34,430 nt of DNA from Dehalococcoidales bacterium (GCA_030640255.1 DAOWJS010000028.1:1-34430); one strand, 5' to 3'. Numbered from the stretch's first letter, positions 14,676-22,906 are shown. Numbers and translations: made by a program. The notes: a model not told the origin generated them from the letters alone.

Positions 14676-16388
14676 ATGCCTATCAGAGTTTTAGACCCCA
14701 AGGTAGTATCCCGGATTGCCGCCGGGGAGGTGGTGGAGCGGCCGGCCTCGGTGGTGAAGGAGCTGGTGGAGAACTCGCTGGATGCCGGCTCATCCCAGAT
14801 TTCCATTGAGGTCAGGGGTGGTGGGGTAAGCTTAATTAGGGTGATGGATAACGGGGTGGGCATTCCCCCGGGGGAGGTAGAGCTTGCCTTTGCCCGTTAT
14901 GCTACCAGCAAGGTAGGCAGCTTAGAGGATTTGGAGTCTATTTCCAGCCTCGGCTTTCGGGGGGAGGCGTTACCCAGTATCGCCACCGTGGCTGAGGTAG
15001 ACATGGTTACCTGTGCTGCCGGCGAGACGGCAGGCACTTACCTTAGCCTTAAGGACGGCGTTGCCGTTGGTCGGGGAAGCCGGGGACGCTCCCCGGGGAC
15101 GACGATTACGGTGCGGGGTCTATTCCGCAAGCTGCCGGCAAGGTTAAAGTTCCTTAAGTCGCCAGCTACGGAAAATAGCCATATTGCCCAGGTGATAAGT
15201 CAGTATGCCCTTGCCTTCCCCGAGGTCAAATTTACCTTGTTTATTGAGGGCAGGATGGCGCTAACCACGGCAGGTAGTGGTCGGCTAATAGATAGTGTGA
15301 CTCAAGTTCATGGCTTAGAGGTAGCCCAGAATATGCTGGAGATTAAGAATAGGGGGTGGCAGGGCGGGGCAGCAATGGCATCACCCCTGGTAACCGGTAT
15401 GGTAGGCTCGCCGGCAATAAGCCGTTCCCATCGGGGTTACCTCAGCCTCTTTGTCAATCGCCGCTGGATAAACAGCCGACTGGTGGCTCGGGCAGTGGAG
15501 GAGGCTTATCACGGGCTTTTGATGCTGGGGAAACATCCGGTGGCTATCATCAATATTTCACTACCTCCTGAGGAGGTGGATATTAATATTCACCCCACCA
15601 AAATAGAGGTGAAGTTCAGTAACGAGCACATAGTTTTTACCGCTGTCCAGAGGGCAGTCCGACAGGTTTTAATTGAACTGGTGCCGGTGCCTAAGATTGA
15701 GGAGGTAGCTACCACCTATACCTCACCATCACCGCCACGACAAGTATCGTGGCTCTCAGCCGTAGGTGGTGATAGCCTTACTGGTGCGGCGCCGGTAGCT
15801 TCTCAGACACCTACCGTTTCACTGCCGGCACTACGAATACTGGGTCAGCTCTTGAGTAGCTATATTATAGCCGAGGGTCCCGATGGGTTGTATCTTATCG
15901 ACCAGCATGCCGCCCATGAGCGCGTCCTTTTTGAAAAGATAAAATTGCAGCGGTCACGGCAAGAGGTAGAAGTTCAAGGGCTACTTGAACCGGTAACCTT
16001 TGAGGTTAATCCCCAGCAGGAGGAAGTTCTAAAATCACACTATGAAAATCTAGCCGAATTCGGTTTCACCATTGAGCCTTTTGGTGATAGAACCTATCTC
16101 GTCAGGGCGGTGCCAGTTCTGCTTTATGACCAAGATTGGGTGGGAATGCTGAGGGAGTTACTGGATTCCTTATCTGGGGAGGATAAGGATGACTGGGGGG
16201 AAAAGGTAGCTATCTCCATCGCCTGCCACAGTGCGGTAAGGGCTGGGCAGACATTAACTAATGACGAAATGCGCCAACTTATACGGCAACTGGAGCAGGT
16301 AGCCCTTCCCCATACCTGTCCCCATGGCCGACCAACCATGGTTCGTCTCAGCTCGGGACAGCTGAAAAAGGAGTTTGGTAGAAGCTAA
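14676..16388 (+). CDS. mutL: DNA mismatch repair protein MutL (endonuclease type)
   Basis: The 570-residue protein has the GHKL ATPase motifs VKELVENSLDAG (motif I, about 28-39), DNGVGIP (about 59-65), and GFRGEALPSIATV (about 92-104). The C-terminal dimerisation domain carries the nuclease motif DQHAAHERVLFE, i.e. DQHA(X)2E(X)4E, plus ACHSAVRAGQ and CPHGRPT, which supply the metal site. It is therefore a nicking MutL of organisms without MutH. It works with MutS, not in this window, and with UvrD encoded just upstream. The length is at the short end for bacterial MutL because the linker is short. Its stop is one base from the stop of the convergent signal peptidase gene. Confidence 0.96.
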   Translation: MPIRVLDPKVVSRIAAGEVVERPASVVKELVENSLDAGSSQISIEVRGGGVSLIRVMDNGVGIPPGEVELAFARYATSKVGSLEDLESISSLGFRGEALPSIATVAEVDMVTCAAGETAGTYLSLKDGVAVGRGSRGRSPGTTITVRGLFRKLPARLKFLKSPATENSHIAQVISQYALAFPEVKFTLFIEGRMALTTAGSGRLIDSVTQVHGLEVAQNMLEIKNRGWQGGAAMASPLVTGMVGSPAISRSHRGYLSLFVNRRWINSRLVARAVEEAYHGLLMLGKHPVAIINISLPPEEVDINIHPTKIEVKFSNEHIVFTAVQRAVRQVLIELVPVPKIEEVATTYTSPSPPRQVSWLSAVGGDSLTGAAPVASQTPTVSLPALRILGQLLSSYIIAEGPDGLYLIDQHAAHERVLFEKIKLQRSRQEVEVQGLLEPVTFEVNPQQEEVLKSHYENLAEFGFTIEPFGDRTYLVRAVPVLLYDQDWVGMLRELLDSLSGEDKDDWGEKVAISIACHSAVRAGQTLTNDEMRQLIRQLEQVALPHTCPHGRPTMVRLSSGQLKKEFGRS

Positions 16389-16389
16389 T

Positions 16390-16932
16390 TTATTCAGTAG
16401 GGCTAACTAGTTGCTCGTGTAAGGGGTAGTTAGCCCCCAGCCCCCATTGGCTTGGCGGCCAGATTGATAACCAGACTTTACCAATTATGTTTTGGCGGGG
16501 TACTGTCCAGCCGTTGTGGGAATCATTACTATTATTGCGATTATCGCCAAGGACAAAGTAGTTGTTGTCGGGAATCTCTCTCCGGGGTAGGGTATAAGCG
16601 GGAGGGTCTTTAATATAGGGTTCGTCCAGTGGTGAGTCATTAACATATACTACCCCCGTTTTCACCTCTACCGTGTCGCCGGGCAAGGCAATGATACGCT
16701 TGATATAGTCGGCTTGATGGCTGCCGACGGGGCGGAATACAATCACGTCACCCCTTTCCGGTCCGTGGAAGTGATAAACGGTTTTGATTATTAATAGTCG
16801 TTGTTCCTCCTCAAAGTTAGGCTCCATACTAGAGCCGACTACGATAAAAGTCTGGAACGTGATTTGTAACAGAATGAAGATTACGATAGTCAGGGCGATG
16901 GTACCTAAAATCTCACGGAAAAAGGTTCTCAT
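16390..16932 (-). CDS. lepB: Signal peptidase I
   Basis: This 180-residue membrane protease removes signal peptides from exported proteins. One N-terminal transmembrane helix (about 8-28) is followed by box B with catalytic Ser35 in GSSMEPNF, box C RGDVIVFRP, box D DYIKRIIALPGD with general-base Lys78, and box E GDNRNNSNDS. It has the compact single-span form usual in Gram-positive-type bacteria. A minus-strand TATAAT at 16974-16969 lies upstream, with only a weak -35 (TGGAAG). Local clients would include the neighbouring secreted proteins, apart from lipoproteins, which use signal peptidase II. Confidence 0.96.
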   Translation of the reverse strand: MRTFFREILGTIALTIVIFILLQITFQTFIVVGSSMEPNFEEEQRLLIIKTVYHFHGPERGDVIVFRPVGSHQADYIKRIIALPGDTVEVKTGVVYVNDSPLDEPYIKDPPAYTLPRREIPDNNYFVLGDNRNNSNDSHNGWTVPRQNIIGKVWLSIWPPSQWGLGANYPLHEQLVSPTE

Positions 16933-17155
16933 TTATCAAAGCTACTTTCTTTCTAGGCTTGGCATCAAATTATAACCTATCTGGCTCTATTCTTCCAGTT
17001 TGGCTTTCTGATTGGCGTAAGCATTTTATATAGAAGATTTGCAGGATTAAATGTAGTAATATGTATGTGCTAACTGAAGCGTCGTTTTTCCGTTATAATA
17101 GTAGAGTGTACTGGAGGCTTTACCTTTTCGGAAAGTTCAAAGGGGTATCCGAGGA
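16933..17155. other. Non-coding gap between lepB and the small lipoprotein gene
   Basis: I see no convincing gene here. It contains the minus-strand TATAAT of lepB at 16969-16974, and a plus-strand TATAAT near 17095 lacking a good -35. The rest of the gap, to 17355, holds the promoter at 17156 and a 5' leader of about 165 bases with no coding frame of note. Confidence 0.5.
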
Positions 17156-17184
17156 TTGATTAATGTGTTGTTTTGTGTTAAAAT
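17156..17184 (+). promoter_or_regulatory. Probable promoter of the small lipoprotein gene
   Basis: TTGATT (17156-17161), 17 bases, TAAAAT (17179-17184). It would give a leader of about 165 bases before the ATG at 17356. Confidence 0.45.
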
Positions 17185-17355
17185 TATTCCCAATTTTGTT
17201 ATCGTGTTAGAAGAAGGCAAGCTTAGAAAGAGAACCAGGAAGGTAAAGTGAGACAGATGCTCTTTGTATTATTTAGAAAGGCAGGTGATGTGATGGAGTA
17301 GGTAGTTAGGCATAGGACTGATGGGAGATACTCGTAAAAAAGGCAGGAGGTAACT

Positions 17356-17697
17356 ATGCGCAGGATATTTAAGGTATTAGGAGTGATGGCTATTATTCCT
17401 TTATTATGCGTGGCAATAGTAGCCTGTGTCCCTACTATCCCTCTAACTCTGGAGGTAACTTCACCCACTGAGGGAGCAGAGCTTACCGTGACTCCGGTAA
17501 CGGTAGGGGGTAGTGTGTCTGATGTTGAGGCCGAGGTGACAATCAATGAGGTGGCAGTAACTGTGGCTGAGGATGGTATATTCTCTGGCGAGGTTGAGCT
17601 TACTGAAGGCGAAAACACTATTACAGTTGTCGCCACACTGGGTGAGGAAATAGTAACCCAGACAGTAACTGTTACCTATGCCCTGCCGGCTGAATAG
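17356..17697 (+). CDS. Small lipoprotein with a bacterial beta-sandwich (Big/glucodextranase-like) domain
   Basis: The 113-residue precursor has a hydrophobic signal with lipobox-like VAIVAC (Cys24). One repeat-type domain follows: LEVTSPTEGAELTVTPVTVGGSV...VTINEVAVTVAEDGIFSGEVELTEGENTITVVA. This is the pattern of surface-protein Ig-like domains such as those following glucodextranase. It has a strong Shine-Dalgarno (GGAGGT) and a strong terminator immediately downstream, so it is a monocistronic unit. The role is unknown; a surface binding or structural function is an inference. The reverse-strand frame over the same bases has no support. Confidence 0.8.
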   Translation: MRRIFKVLGVMAIIPLLCVAIVACVPTIPLTLEVTSPTEGAELTVTPVTVGGSVSDVEAEVTINEVAVTVAEDGIFSGEVELTEGENTITVVATLGEEIVTQTVTVTYALPAE

Positions 17698-17719
17698 CCA
17701 TAGCGCTGAGTAGCCATTA

Positions 17720-17772
17720 AATAGGGCAGGTATTTTGGAGGTTTAATTATCCTAATACCTGCCCTATTTTTA
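17720..17772 (+). terminator. Rho-independent terminator after the small lipoprotein gene
   Basis: A 15-bp perfect inverted repeat (AATAGGGCAGGTATT, 17720-17734, and its complement at 17754-17768) encloses a 19-base loop and is followed by TTTTTATTAT. Because A residues precede the stem it could also work on the other strand. Confidence 0.9.
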
Positions 17773-17796
17773 TTATCCCCGATGGTTAAAGAATAA

Positions 17797-17825
17797 TTTA
17801 CCAATGCTATAGTAGCCTGTAATTT
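17797..17825 (+). promoter_or_regulatory. Possible promoter of the riboflavin genes
   Basis: TTTACC (17797-17802), 17 bases, TAATTT (17820-17825). The -10 is a modest match. No FMN riboswitch core is visible between the terminator and ribD. Confidence 0.35.
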
Positions 17826-17880
17826 ATCTCTTGGTGGTTTTATCTACTTATGTTGCACTTTTTTGGAAGGAGATGCTAGA

Positions 17881-17922
17881 ATGGCAACGGTATGGACTAT
17901 ATGGAGCCGGCGCTTTCCTTAG
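17881..17922 (+). CDS. Possible 13-residue leader ORF overlapping the ribD start
   Basis: ATG at 17881 sits nine bases after GGAAGGA, the only good ribosome-binding site here, and encodes 13 residues (MATVWTIWSRRFP) before TAG at 17922. It is out of frame with ribD, whose ATG at 17892 lies inside it. It may couple or modulate ribD translation, or it may reflect a sequence error that hides a longer ribD N-terminus. Confidence 0.35.
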   Translation: MATVWTIWSRRFP

Positions 17923-18983
17923 CTAAATTAGCCCTAGGGCAGGTTAGCCCTAATCCGGCGGTAGGGGCGGTAGTGGTTAAGAATGAGGTAGTGGTGGGGC
18001 AGGGCTATACCCAACCGCCAGGCTCACCGCATGCTGAGGTATTAGCCTTGAAGCAGGCCGGGGAAAAAGCCCGCGGGGGCGTGATGTATGTTACTTTGGA
18101 GCCGTGCTGTCACTATGGTCGCACTCCGCCCTGTAGTCAAGCCATCATTGTTGCTGGCATCGCTGAGGTTCATTTGGCTATGCTTGACCCGAATCCCCTG
18201 GTTTCCGGGCGAGGGAAAGATGAGATGGAGAGGGAAGGCGTTAAGATATATGTGGGCGAGCATGAGGCGGAAGCCAGAGAGATTAACGAGGCCTATGCTA
18301 AGTTCATTACTACCGGTATGCCCCTGGTTACGGCAAAGTTTGCCGTATCTCTGGACGGGAAGATTGCCACTAAGAGCGGTGATTCTAAGTGGATTAGTGG
18401 TGAGGAGGCAAGGAAGTATGTTCATAACCTGCGTTATACCTCGGATGCGGTTATGGCGGGAGTGAATACGGTGCTTATTGATGACCCTCGTCTTACCTCT
18501 AGGTGTAGTGGTAAAGGGGGAACCGCCAGAAAGCAACCGCTCAGGGTAATTGTGGATGGTAAAGGTCGCACGCCATTGACGGCTAGGGTGTTTAGTGAGC
18601 CAGGTAAGACGCTGGTGGCACTGGGCAGGCTGGCAACCCCGGAGGAGAGAGCAGCTTTTGCTCAGGTTGGTGCTGAGCTATTAGAATTGCCCTCAGCCGG
18701 CAGGCTGGTTGATTTGGAAAGGTTGCTAAAGGCATTAGGTGAGCGGGGAATTACCAGTGTGTTGGTGGAGGGGGGTGGGATTCTTCTCGGTTCCCTGTTT
18801 GACCTTGGGTTGGTAGATAAGGCTATCGCTTTTATTGCCCCTATCATCATCGGCGGCAGGGAAGCCAAAACAGCGGTTGGTGGTAACGGGGTTAATAAAG
18901 TGGTAGACTCATTTAGATTAAAGCGGGTTAGACTTGAGAAGTTTGGTGAAGACTTGATGGTCAGCGGGTATGTTAAGGGGTGA
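17892..18983 (+). CDS. ribD: Bifunctional riboflavin biosynthesis protein RibD (deaminase/reductase)
   Basis: The 363-residue protein carries out steps two and three of riboflavin synthesis: deamination then NADPH-dependent reduction of the ribosyl pyrimidine. The N-terminal cytidine-deaminase-like domain has HAEVLAL (about 44-50) and PCCHYGRTPPC (about 73-83), supplying the zinc ligands. The reductase domain from about 145 has KFAVSLDGKIATKSGDSKWIS, DAVMAGVNTVLIDDPRLTSR and a late VLVEGGGILLGSLF. The length is normal. The start is not well served by a Shine-Dalgarno: the good site lies 20 bases upstream and fits a short overlapping ORF. It is followed by ribE with a two-base gap. Confidence 0.95.
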   Translation: MDYMEPALSLAKLALGQVSPNPAVGAVVVKNEVVVGQGYTQPPGSPHAEVLALKQAGEKARGGVMYVTLEPCCHYGRTPPCSQAIIVAGIAEVHLAMLDPNPLVSGRGKDEMEREGVKIYVGEHEAEAREINEAYAKFITTGMPLVTAKFAVSLDGKIATKSGDSKWISGEEARKYVHNLRYTSDAVMAGVNTVLIDDPRLTSRCSGKGGTARKQPLRVIVDGKGRTPLTARVFSEPGKTLVALGRLATPEERAAFAQVGAELLELPSAGRLVDLERLLKALGERGITSVLVEGGGILLGSLFDLGLVDKAIAFIAPIIIGGREAKTAVGGNGVNKVVDSFRLKRVRLEKFGEDLMVSGYVKG

Positions 18984-18985
18984 GA

Positions 18986-19615
18986 ATGTTTACCGGTATT
19001 GTAGAAGAGGTGGGTAGAGTTACTTCGGCACCACCCGGCAAGCTGGTTATTACTGCTAACCGGGTTCTCAAGGGGATGGAGTTGGGGGGAAGTATAGCCG
19101 TTAACGGGGTGTGCCTGACCGTAACCAATTTTAATACTAATTCGTTTTCTGTTGACATAATGCCGGAAACATTAGAGCGGACTAACCTTGGTCTATTAAG
19201 GATAGGGGACGGGGTTAATCTGGAGCGACCCCTATCTCTGGGGGGGGAGTTAGGTGGACATTTAGTTCAGGGTCATATAGATGATACCGGAAGGGTAACC
19301 TCTATTATACCCGATGGTGAGGCAGCGCTCATCAGGTTTGAAGCTCCTCCTGAAGTGATGCGTTATATAGTGGAGAAGGGTTTTATTGCTGTTGATGGGG
19401 TTAGCCTGACCGTGGTGGTTAAAGATACCAGTACATTTCAGGTTTCAGTTGTTGACTATACTCGGGAACATACTACTTTGGGTAATCGGCAGGTAGGCGA
19501 CCTGGTTAATCTGGAGGTAGATATCATTGCCAAATATGTGGAACAACTTAGCTCGGCTTATCACACGGGGATAACGGTTGATTTTTTGCAGGAGCACGGC
19601 TTTTTAGTAAGTTAA
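18986..19615 (+). CDS. ribE: Riboflavin synthase alpha chain
   Basis: From the ATG at 18986 the protein has 209 residues beginning MFTGIVEEVG, as in nearly all family members. A GTG at 18980 would add two residues and overlap the ribD stop; I prefer the ATG, with GGGGTGA four bases upstream. It dismutates two 6,7-dimethyl-8-ribityllumazine molecules to riboflavin. The two homologous lumazine-binding domains are visible: GGSIAVNGVCLTV (about 36-48) with GELGGHLVQGHID after it, then KGFIAVDGVSLTVV (about 131-144) in the second half. It belongs to the ribD-ribE transcript; a repeat unit follows. Confidence 0.95.
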   Translation: MFTGIVEEVGRVTSAPPGKLVITANRVLKGMELGGSIAVNGVCLTVTNFNTNSFSVDIMPETLERTNLGLLRIGDGVNLERPLSLGGELGGHLVQGHIDDTGRVTSIIPDGEAALIRFEAPPEVMRYIVEKGFIAVDGVSLTVVVKDTSTFQVSVVDYTREHTTLGNRQVGDLVNLEVDIIAKYVEQLSSAYHTGITVDFLQEHGFLVS

Positions 19616-19643
19616 TTAGTGAGGTCATTTATCAGGGAAGTTT

Positions 19644-19722
19644 GAAGGGGTGAAACCCCTTCAAAACCTATACGTCCCTTCTCCCTTGAAGAAGAGGGGA
19701 AGTAAGGAGGTGAGGTTGATAA
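19644..19722 (+). repeat. Compact hairpin repeat R4 (within the rib cluster)
   Basis: GAAGGGGTGAAACCCCTTC (19644-19662), then an imperfect CCCTTCTCCCTTGAAGAAGAGGGG arm, ending in AAGGAGGTGAGGTTGATAAAT. The order of parts matches R3 at 14541-14620, with drift. Confidence 0.8.
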
Positions 19723-19782
19723 ATAAACCCTTAATTTATAGAAATGTGCGAAACTAACATCGAACTATTTAAGGAGGTTCTA

Positions 19783-20244
19783 GTGAAGAGAACTTTTTTG
19801 ATAGGTATGGTATTAATTCTGATGCTCTTCCTGTTGCCTTCCTGCGCTGCTGGAGTATCTCAGGAAGAGTATGACAGGGTAACTAGCGACCTTGCTGTAG
19901 CTCAGACCCAAATTCAATCATTGGAAGGTGATTTGACCGAAGCAGAAGCACAAATTCAGTCCTTACAGACCGACAAAGAGGTCTCAGAGGAAAAGCGTGC
20001 GGAAGCATTGGCTTATGCCGAGTTCGTCGATGTGCTTCTGTGGCCAGCTTGGAAGAAAGCTGGGATTACTCCCCGCTTCGCATTTGAAGATGAGGTTGAC
20101 TGGCTGGTAGAGCTAAAGAACAGAGCCAGTGACCTAGGAGATACAAAATTAAGTAACTATATTAAGGGATTGGATGAAGCCGCCACATTAGTTGCTCTAT
20201 ATGATTATTGCCTTGGAAGGATAGTAGAGAAAACCCTAAAGTGA
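19783..20244 (+). CDS. Coiled-coil lipoprotein of unknown function
   Basis: The frame is open from an ATG at 19744, but the likely start is the GTG at 19783: it has AAGGAGGT upstream and begins MKRTFLIGMVLILMLFLLPSC, a proper lipoprotein signal with Cys21. The mature part has a coiled coil of about 45 residues (YDRVTSDLAVAQTQIQSLEGDLTEAEAQIQSL, followed by a charged stretch) and a helical C-terminal domain with FVDVLLWPAWKKAGI and LASDLG-like helices. From the GTG it is 153 residues. It is placed between ribE and ribAB, although nothing suggests a riboflavin role. No family recognised. Confidence 0.8.
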   Translation: MKRTFLIGMVLILMLFLLPSCAAGVSQEEYDRVTSDLAVAQTQIQSLEGDLTEAEAQIQSLQTDKEVSEEKRAEALAYAEFVDVLLWPAWKKAGITPRFAFEDEVDWLVELKNRASDLGDTKLSNYIKGLDEAATLVALYDYCLGRIVEKTLK

Positions 20245-20311
20245 ACGGATTATCAATTGGGTTTCGCCCATCCCTAAATTCATTCTGTTTTCCATGGAGG
20301 GAGGAATAAGC

Positions 20312-21526
20312 ATGGGGCTGTCAACCATTCCTGAGGCTATTGAGGACTTAAAGGCAGGCAAGTTTGTTATTATAGTTGATGATGAGGATAGAGAGAACGA
20401 AGGTGACTTGGCACTAGCTGCCGAGAAGGTTACCCCTGAGGCTATTAACTTCATGACACTGAAGGCCAGGGGACTAGTGTGCTTGCCTATAATCGGCAAG
20501 CGATTAGACGAACTGGTGATTCCTTTAATGGTGCCGGATAATTCCACCAAGTTTTGCACCGCCTTTACCGTCTCTGTTGAAGCTAAACACGGGGTAAGCA
20601 CCGGTATTTCGGCAGCGGATAGAGCCCACACCATAAAAACGGTAATTGACCCGGCTACTAGAGCCGAGGATTTAGTTCGACCCGGGCATGTGTTTCCGCT
20701 ACGAGCCAGGGAGGGTGGTGTCTTGGTGCGGGCGGGACATACCGAGGCGGTAGTTGATTTAGCCAAGCTGGCTGGTCTCTATCCTGCCGGCGTTATCTGT
20801 GAGGTTATGAATGAGGATGGCTCTATGGCACGGCTACCTCAGCTTGGAGTAATGGCCGAGAAGTATGGGATTAAGATTATAAGTGTGACCGACCTCATTG
20901 CTTATCGCTGCCGCCATGAGAAGCTGGTGCACCAGGTGGCTAAGGCTAAGTTACCAACCAAATACGGTCGGTTTACGGCTCTTGCCTATAAAAGTGATAT
21001 AGACCCTGATGAACAATTAGCCTTAGTAATGGGTGATGTATCCGCTGAGGAGCCGGTGTTAGTCCGAGTCCACAGTGAATGTGTTACCGGTGATGTATTT
21101 GGTAGCCTTCGCTGTGATTGTGGTGAGCAGATTGCTCTAGCCATGCAAGCCATTGCTGATGAAGGGCGAGGTGTTTTCCTGTATATGAGACAGGAGGGAC
21201 GAGGTATTGGTTTTCATAATAAGATTCGTGCCTATGCTCTTCAAGACCAGGGATTGGACACCGTGGAGGCTAATCTGCGCTTAGGATTTGCTCCTGACCT
21301 GCGGGATTATGGTATAGGTGCTCAAATCCTGGCTGATCTGGGTTTACACGAGATTCGATTGCTCACCAACAATCCGAAAAAGGTGATAGGTTTGGAAGGT
21401 TACGGGCTGAAGGTGGTGGAGACGATACCCATAATCACCACTCCTACCCCGTATAACCGTGACTACTTGGAGGCAAAACAAGAAAAATTAGGTCATCTTT
21501 TAGAAATAAAAAAGGTTACTGAATAG
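20312..21526 (+). CDS. ribAB: Bifunctional 3,4-dihydroxy-2-butanone-4-phosphate synthase / GTP cyclohydrolase II
   Basis: From the ATG at 20312 it has 404 residues. The frame is open from 20294, but GGGAGGAA precedes the second ATG and the family begins near it. The N-terminal RibB half has DDEDRENEGDL and HGVSTGISAADRAHTI; the C-terminal RibA half (from about residue 205) has RVHSECVTGDVFGSLRCDCGEQ, whose three cysteines bind zinc, and RQEGRGIGFHNKI. The enzyme supplies both precursors of riboflavin: the C4 unit from ribulose 5-phosphate and the pyrimidine from GTP. Its product path continues to RibD and RibH encoded beside it. Confidence 0.96.
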   Translation: MGLSTIPEAIEDLKAGKFVIIVDDEDRENEGDLALAAEKVTPEAINFMTLKARGLVCLPIIGKRLDELVIPLMVPDNSTKFCTAFTVSVEAKHGVSTGISAADRAHTIKTVIDPATRAEDLVRPGHVFPLRAREGGVLVRAGHTEAVVDLAKLAGLYPAGVICEVMNEDGSMARLPQLGVMAEKYGIKIISVTDLIAYRCRHEKLVHQVAKAKLPTKYGRFTALAYKSDIDPDEQLALVMGDVSAEEPVLVRVHSECVTGDVFGSLRCDCGEQIALAMQAIADEGRGVFLYMRQEGRGIGFHNKIRAYALQDQGLDTVEANLRLGFAPDLRDYGIGAQILADLGLHEIRLLTNNPKKVIGLEGYGLKVVETIPIITTPTPYNRDYLEAKQEKLGHLLEIKKVTE

Positions 21527-21558
21527 TTAGGGTAAATATAAAAAGGTAGGAGGAAGTA

Positions 21559-22026
21559 ATGAACAAGCCATTTGAAGGTATGCTACTGGGAAAGGGGCTG
21601 AAGTTTGGGCTGGTTATTTCTCGTTTTAACGAGTTTATTACCAAAAAGTTACTTGAAGGGACACAGGATGCTTTGCTCCGTCACGGTGTTAACCAGAATG
21701 ATATAGAAATCGCCTGGGTACCAGGCTCATTTGAAATTCCACTGATAGCCAAGAAATTAGCTCAGACTAATCGGTTCGACGCCGTTATCTGCCTTGGAGC
21801 GGTAATTCGCGGCGCCACACCTCACTTTGAATACATTGCCGCTGAGGTCACTAAGGGTATTGCTAAGGTGGGTTTGGATACCGGACTGCCAGTTATTTAT
21901 GGCGTAATCACTGCTGATATCCTGGAACAAGCTATTGAGCGGGCAGGAACTAAGGAAGGAAATGAAGGCTTTAAGGCTGCGGTGAAGGCTATTGAAATGG
22001 CTAACCTAATTAAGGGTATAAGCTAA
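21559..22026 (+). CDS. ribH: 6,7-dimethyl-8-ribityllumazine synthase
   Basis: The 155-residue protein joins the pyrimidine from RibD with the C4 unit from RibAB to give the lumazine substrate of RibE. Family motifs are FGLVISRFNEFIT (about 16-28), WVPGSFEIP (about 54-62), CLGAVIRGATPHFEYIAAEV (about 78-97) and a GTKEGNEGFKAA segment near 135. It normally forms icosahedral shells. AGGAGG precedes the ATG by five bases. It is the last rib gene, 32 bases from ribAB and convergent with the EF-Tu-like gene. Confidence 0.97.
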   Translation: MNKPFEGMLLGKGLKFGLVISRFNEFITKKLLEGTQDALLRHGVNQNDIEIAWVPGSFEIPLIAKKLAQTNRFDAVICLGAVIRGATPHFEYIAAEVTKGIAKVGLDTGLPVIYGVITADILEQAIERAGTKEGNEGFKAAVKAIEMANLIKGIS

Positions 22027-22112
22027 TTATTAGATATGAGAATAATTCCCAGCCGAGAGTAGTCATAAGCAGCTTGGCGGCTTAAATTTTAGGGAATTTC
22101 TGGATATTTTCT

Positions 22113-22367
22113 TCAGTCAATAACCTTATAGACGGTATCTCCTCTTCTTACCCGGTCGCTGACTTTGATACCAACATTATCCCCGGTTTTAGCCTCTTTA
22201 ACGTCTACATTATTAATCTGCATTGAGTCAACAGTGAGTTCCATATCGGTGGTGTGACCTTTAATATGGATTTTATCCCCCAGTTTTATCGTCCCTGTTA
22301 GCTCAATACCGGCTACCACCGGTCGGGCAAAGAAGTCGTTGACCTTTCCGATTACCTCCTCAGGCAT
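22113..22367 (-). CDS. Translation elongation factor-like small protein (EF-Tu domain-2-type beta barrel)
   Basis: This 84-residue protein is made of one beta barrel like domain 2 of translational GTPases: VNDFFARPVVAGIELTGTIKLGDKIHIKG, then DSMQINNVDVKEAKTGDNVGIKV and GDTVYKV. It has no GTPase domain. Similar stand-alone proteins are annotated in archaea and in some Chloroflexota, with no firm function known to me. The start has AAAGGAGGT upstream. It is transcribed alone, towards ribH. Confidence 0.8.
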   Translation of the reverse strand: MPEEVIGKVNDFFARPVVAGIELTGTIKLGDKIHIKGHTTDMELTVDSMQINNVDVKEAKTGDNVGIKVSDRVRRGDTVYKVID

Positions 22368-22470
22368 TTGGGTACCTCCTTTACCTTTAATTGGGGTAAG
22401 GTTTTTCGGTTGTCCTTACGTTAGTATACGTCAACTAGTCTAAGTAAATCAATATTTAGAGGTCGTTTAG

Positions 22471-22884
22471 CAACCTATCCCCCTGACCCCCTTCCCTTAA
22501 TAAAAGATTGTTAAACAACCCCTCACCCTTTATCCCTCTCCCCTTATGAAGGGGAGAGGGAAGAGAAATTCTCAAAGGGGCTTCGCCCCTTTTAATCCCC
22601 TTTGCTAAAAACTCTTAATAAGAGGGGGAGTGTAGGTAAGAGAGGGGCTTCGCCCCTCTCTAAAATCTCTTCTTTGAAATATATAGGAAGTCTAAGCGGG
22701 GCTAACGCCCCTCTGTTTTACTCCTTCCCCCTCTCCTTTAAAGGAGGGTCAAAGGGAGGCGAAGCCTCCCTTATATAAGCTCCCCTTCCCCTTATCAAGG
22801 GGAAGGGGATAAAGTCCTTGCCTGCTTTGGCAAGGATAAAGGGGATAGGGTTACCTAATAGAAATCTAAGGGGGTGAGGTTAAT
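22471..22884. repeat. Large composite hairpin repeat block R5
   Basis: About 410 bases of C/G-rich units. Hairpins include CCCTCTCCCCTT/AAGGGGAGAGGG (about 22532-22561), AAAGGGGCTTCGCCCCTTT (22576-22594), AGAGAGGGGCTTCGCCCCTCTCT (about 22640-22662), GGGAGGCGAAGCCTCCC (about 22754-22770), and CCCCTTCCCC/GGGGAAGGGG (about 22783-22809). The left side reads CCTCACCC, the right GGGGTGAGGTTAATAAAC: inverted edges. The remaining bases from 22368 to 22470 hold no gene. It precedes the promoter at 22907. Confidence 0.85.
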
Positions 22885-22906
22885 AAACAATCTCAATATT
22901 TGACCT

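Noticed and set aside
17223..17636. A 137-codon minus-strand frame, Ser/Thr/Val-rich
   Set aside because: It is antisense to the lipoprotein gene, which has a signal peptide, Shine-Dalgarno and terminator; the composition is that of a shadow frame.
17773..17880. FMN riboswitch upstream of ribD
   Set aside because: None of the conserved RFN core segments is visible, although the gene content made it expected.
22471..22884. CRISPR array in the largest repeat block
   Set aside because: The units are hairpins of varying length and sequence with no regular spacer size, and there are no cas genes.
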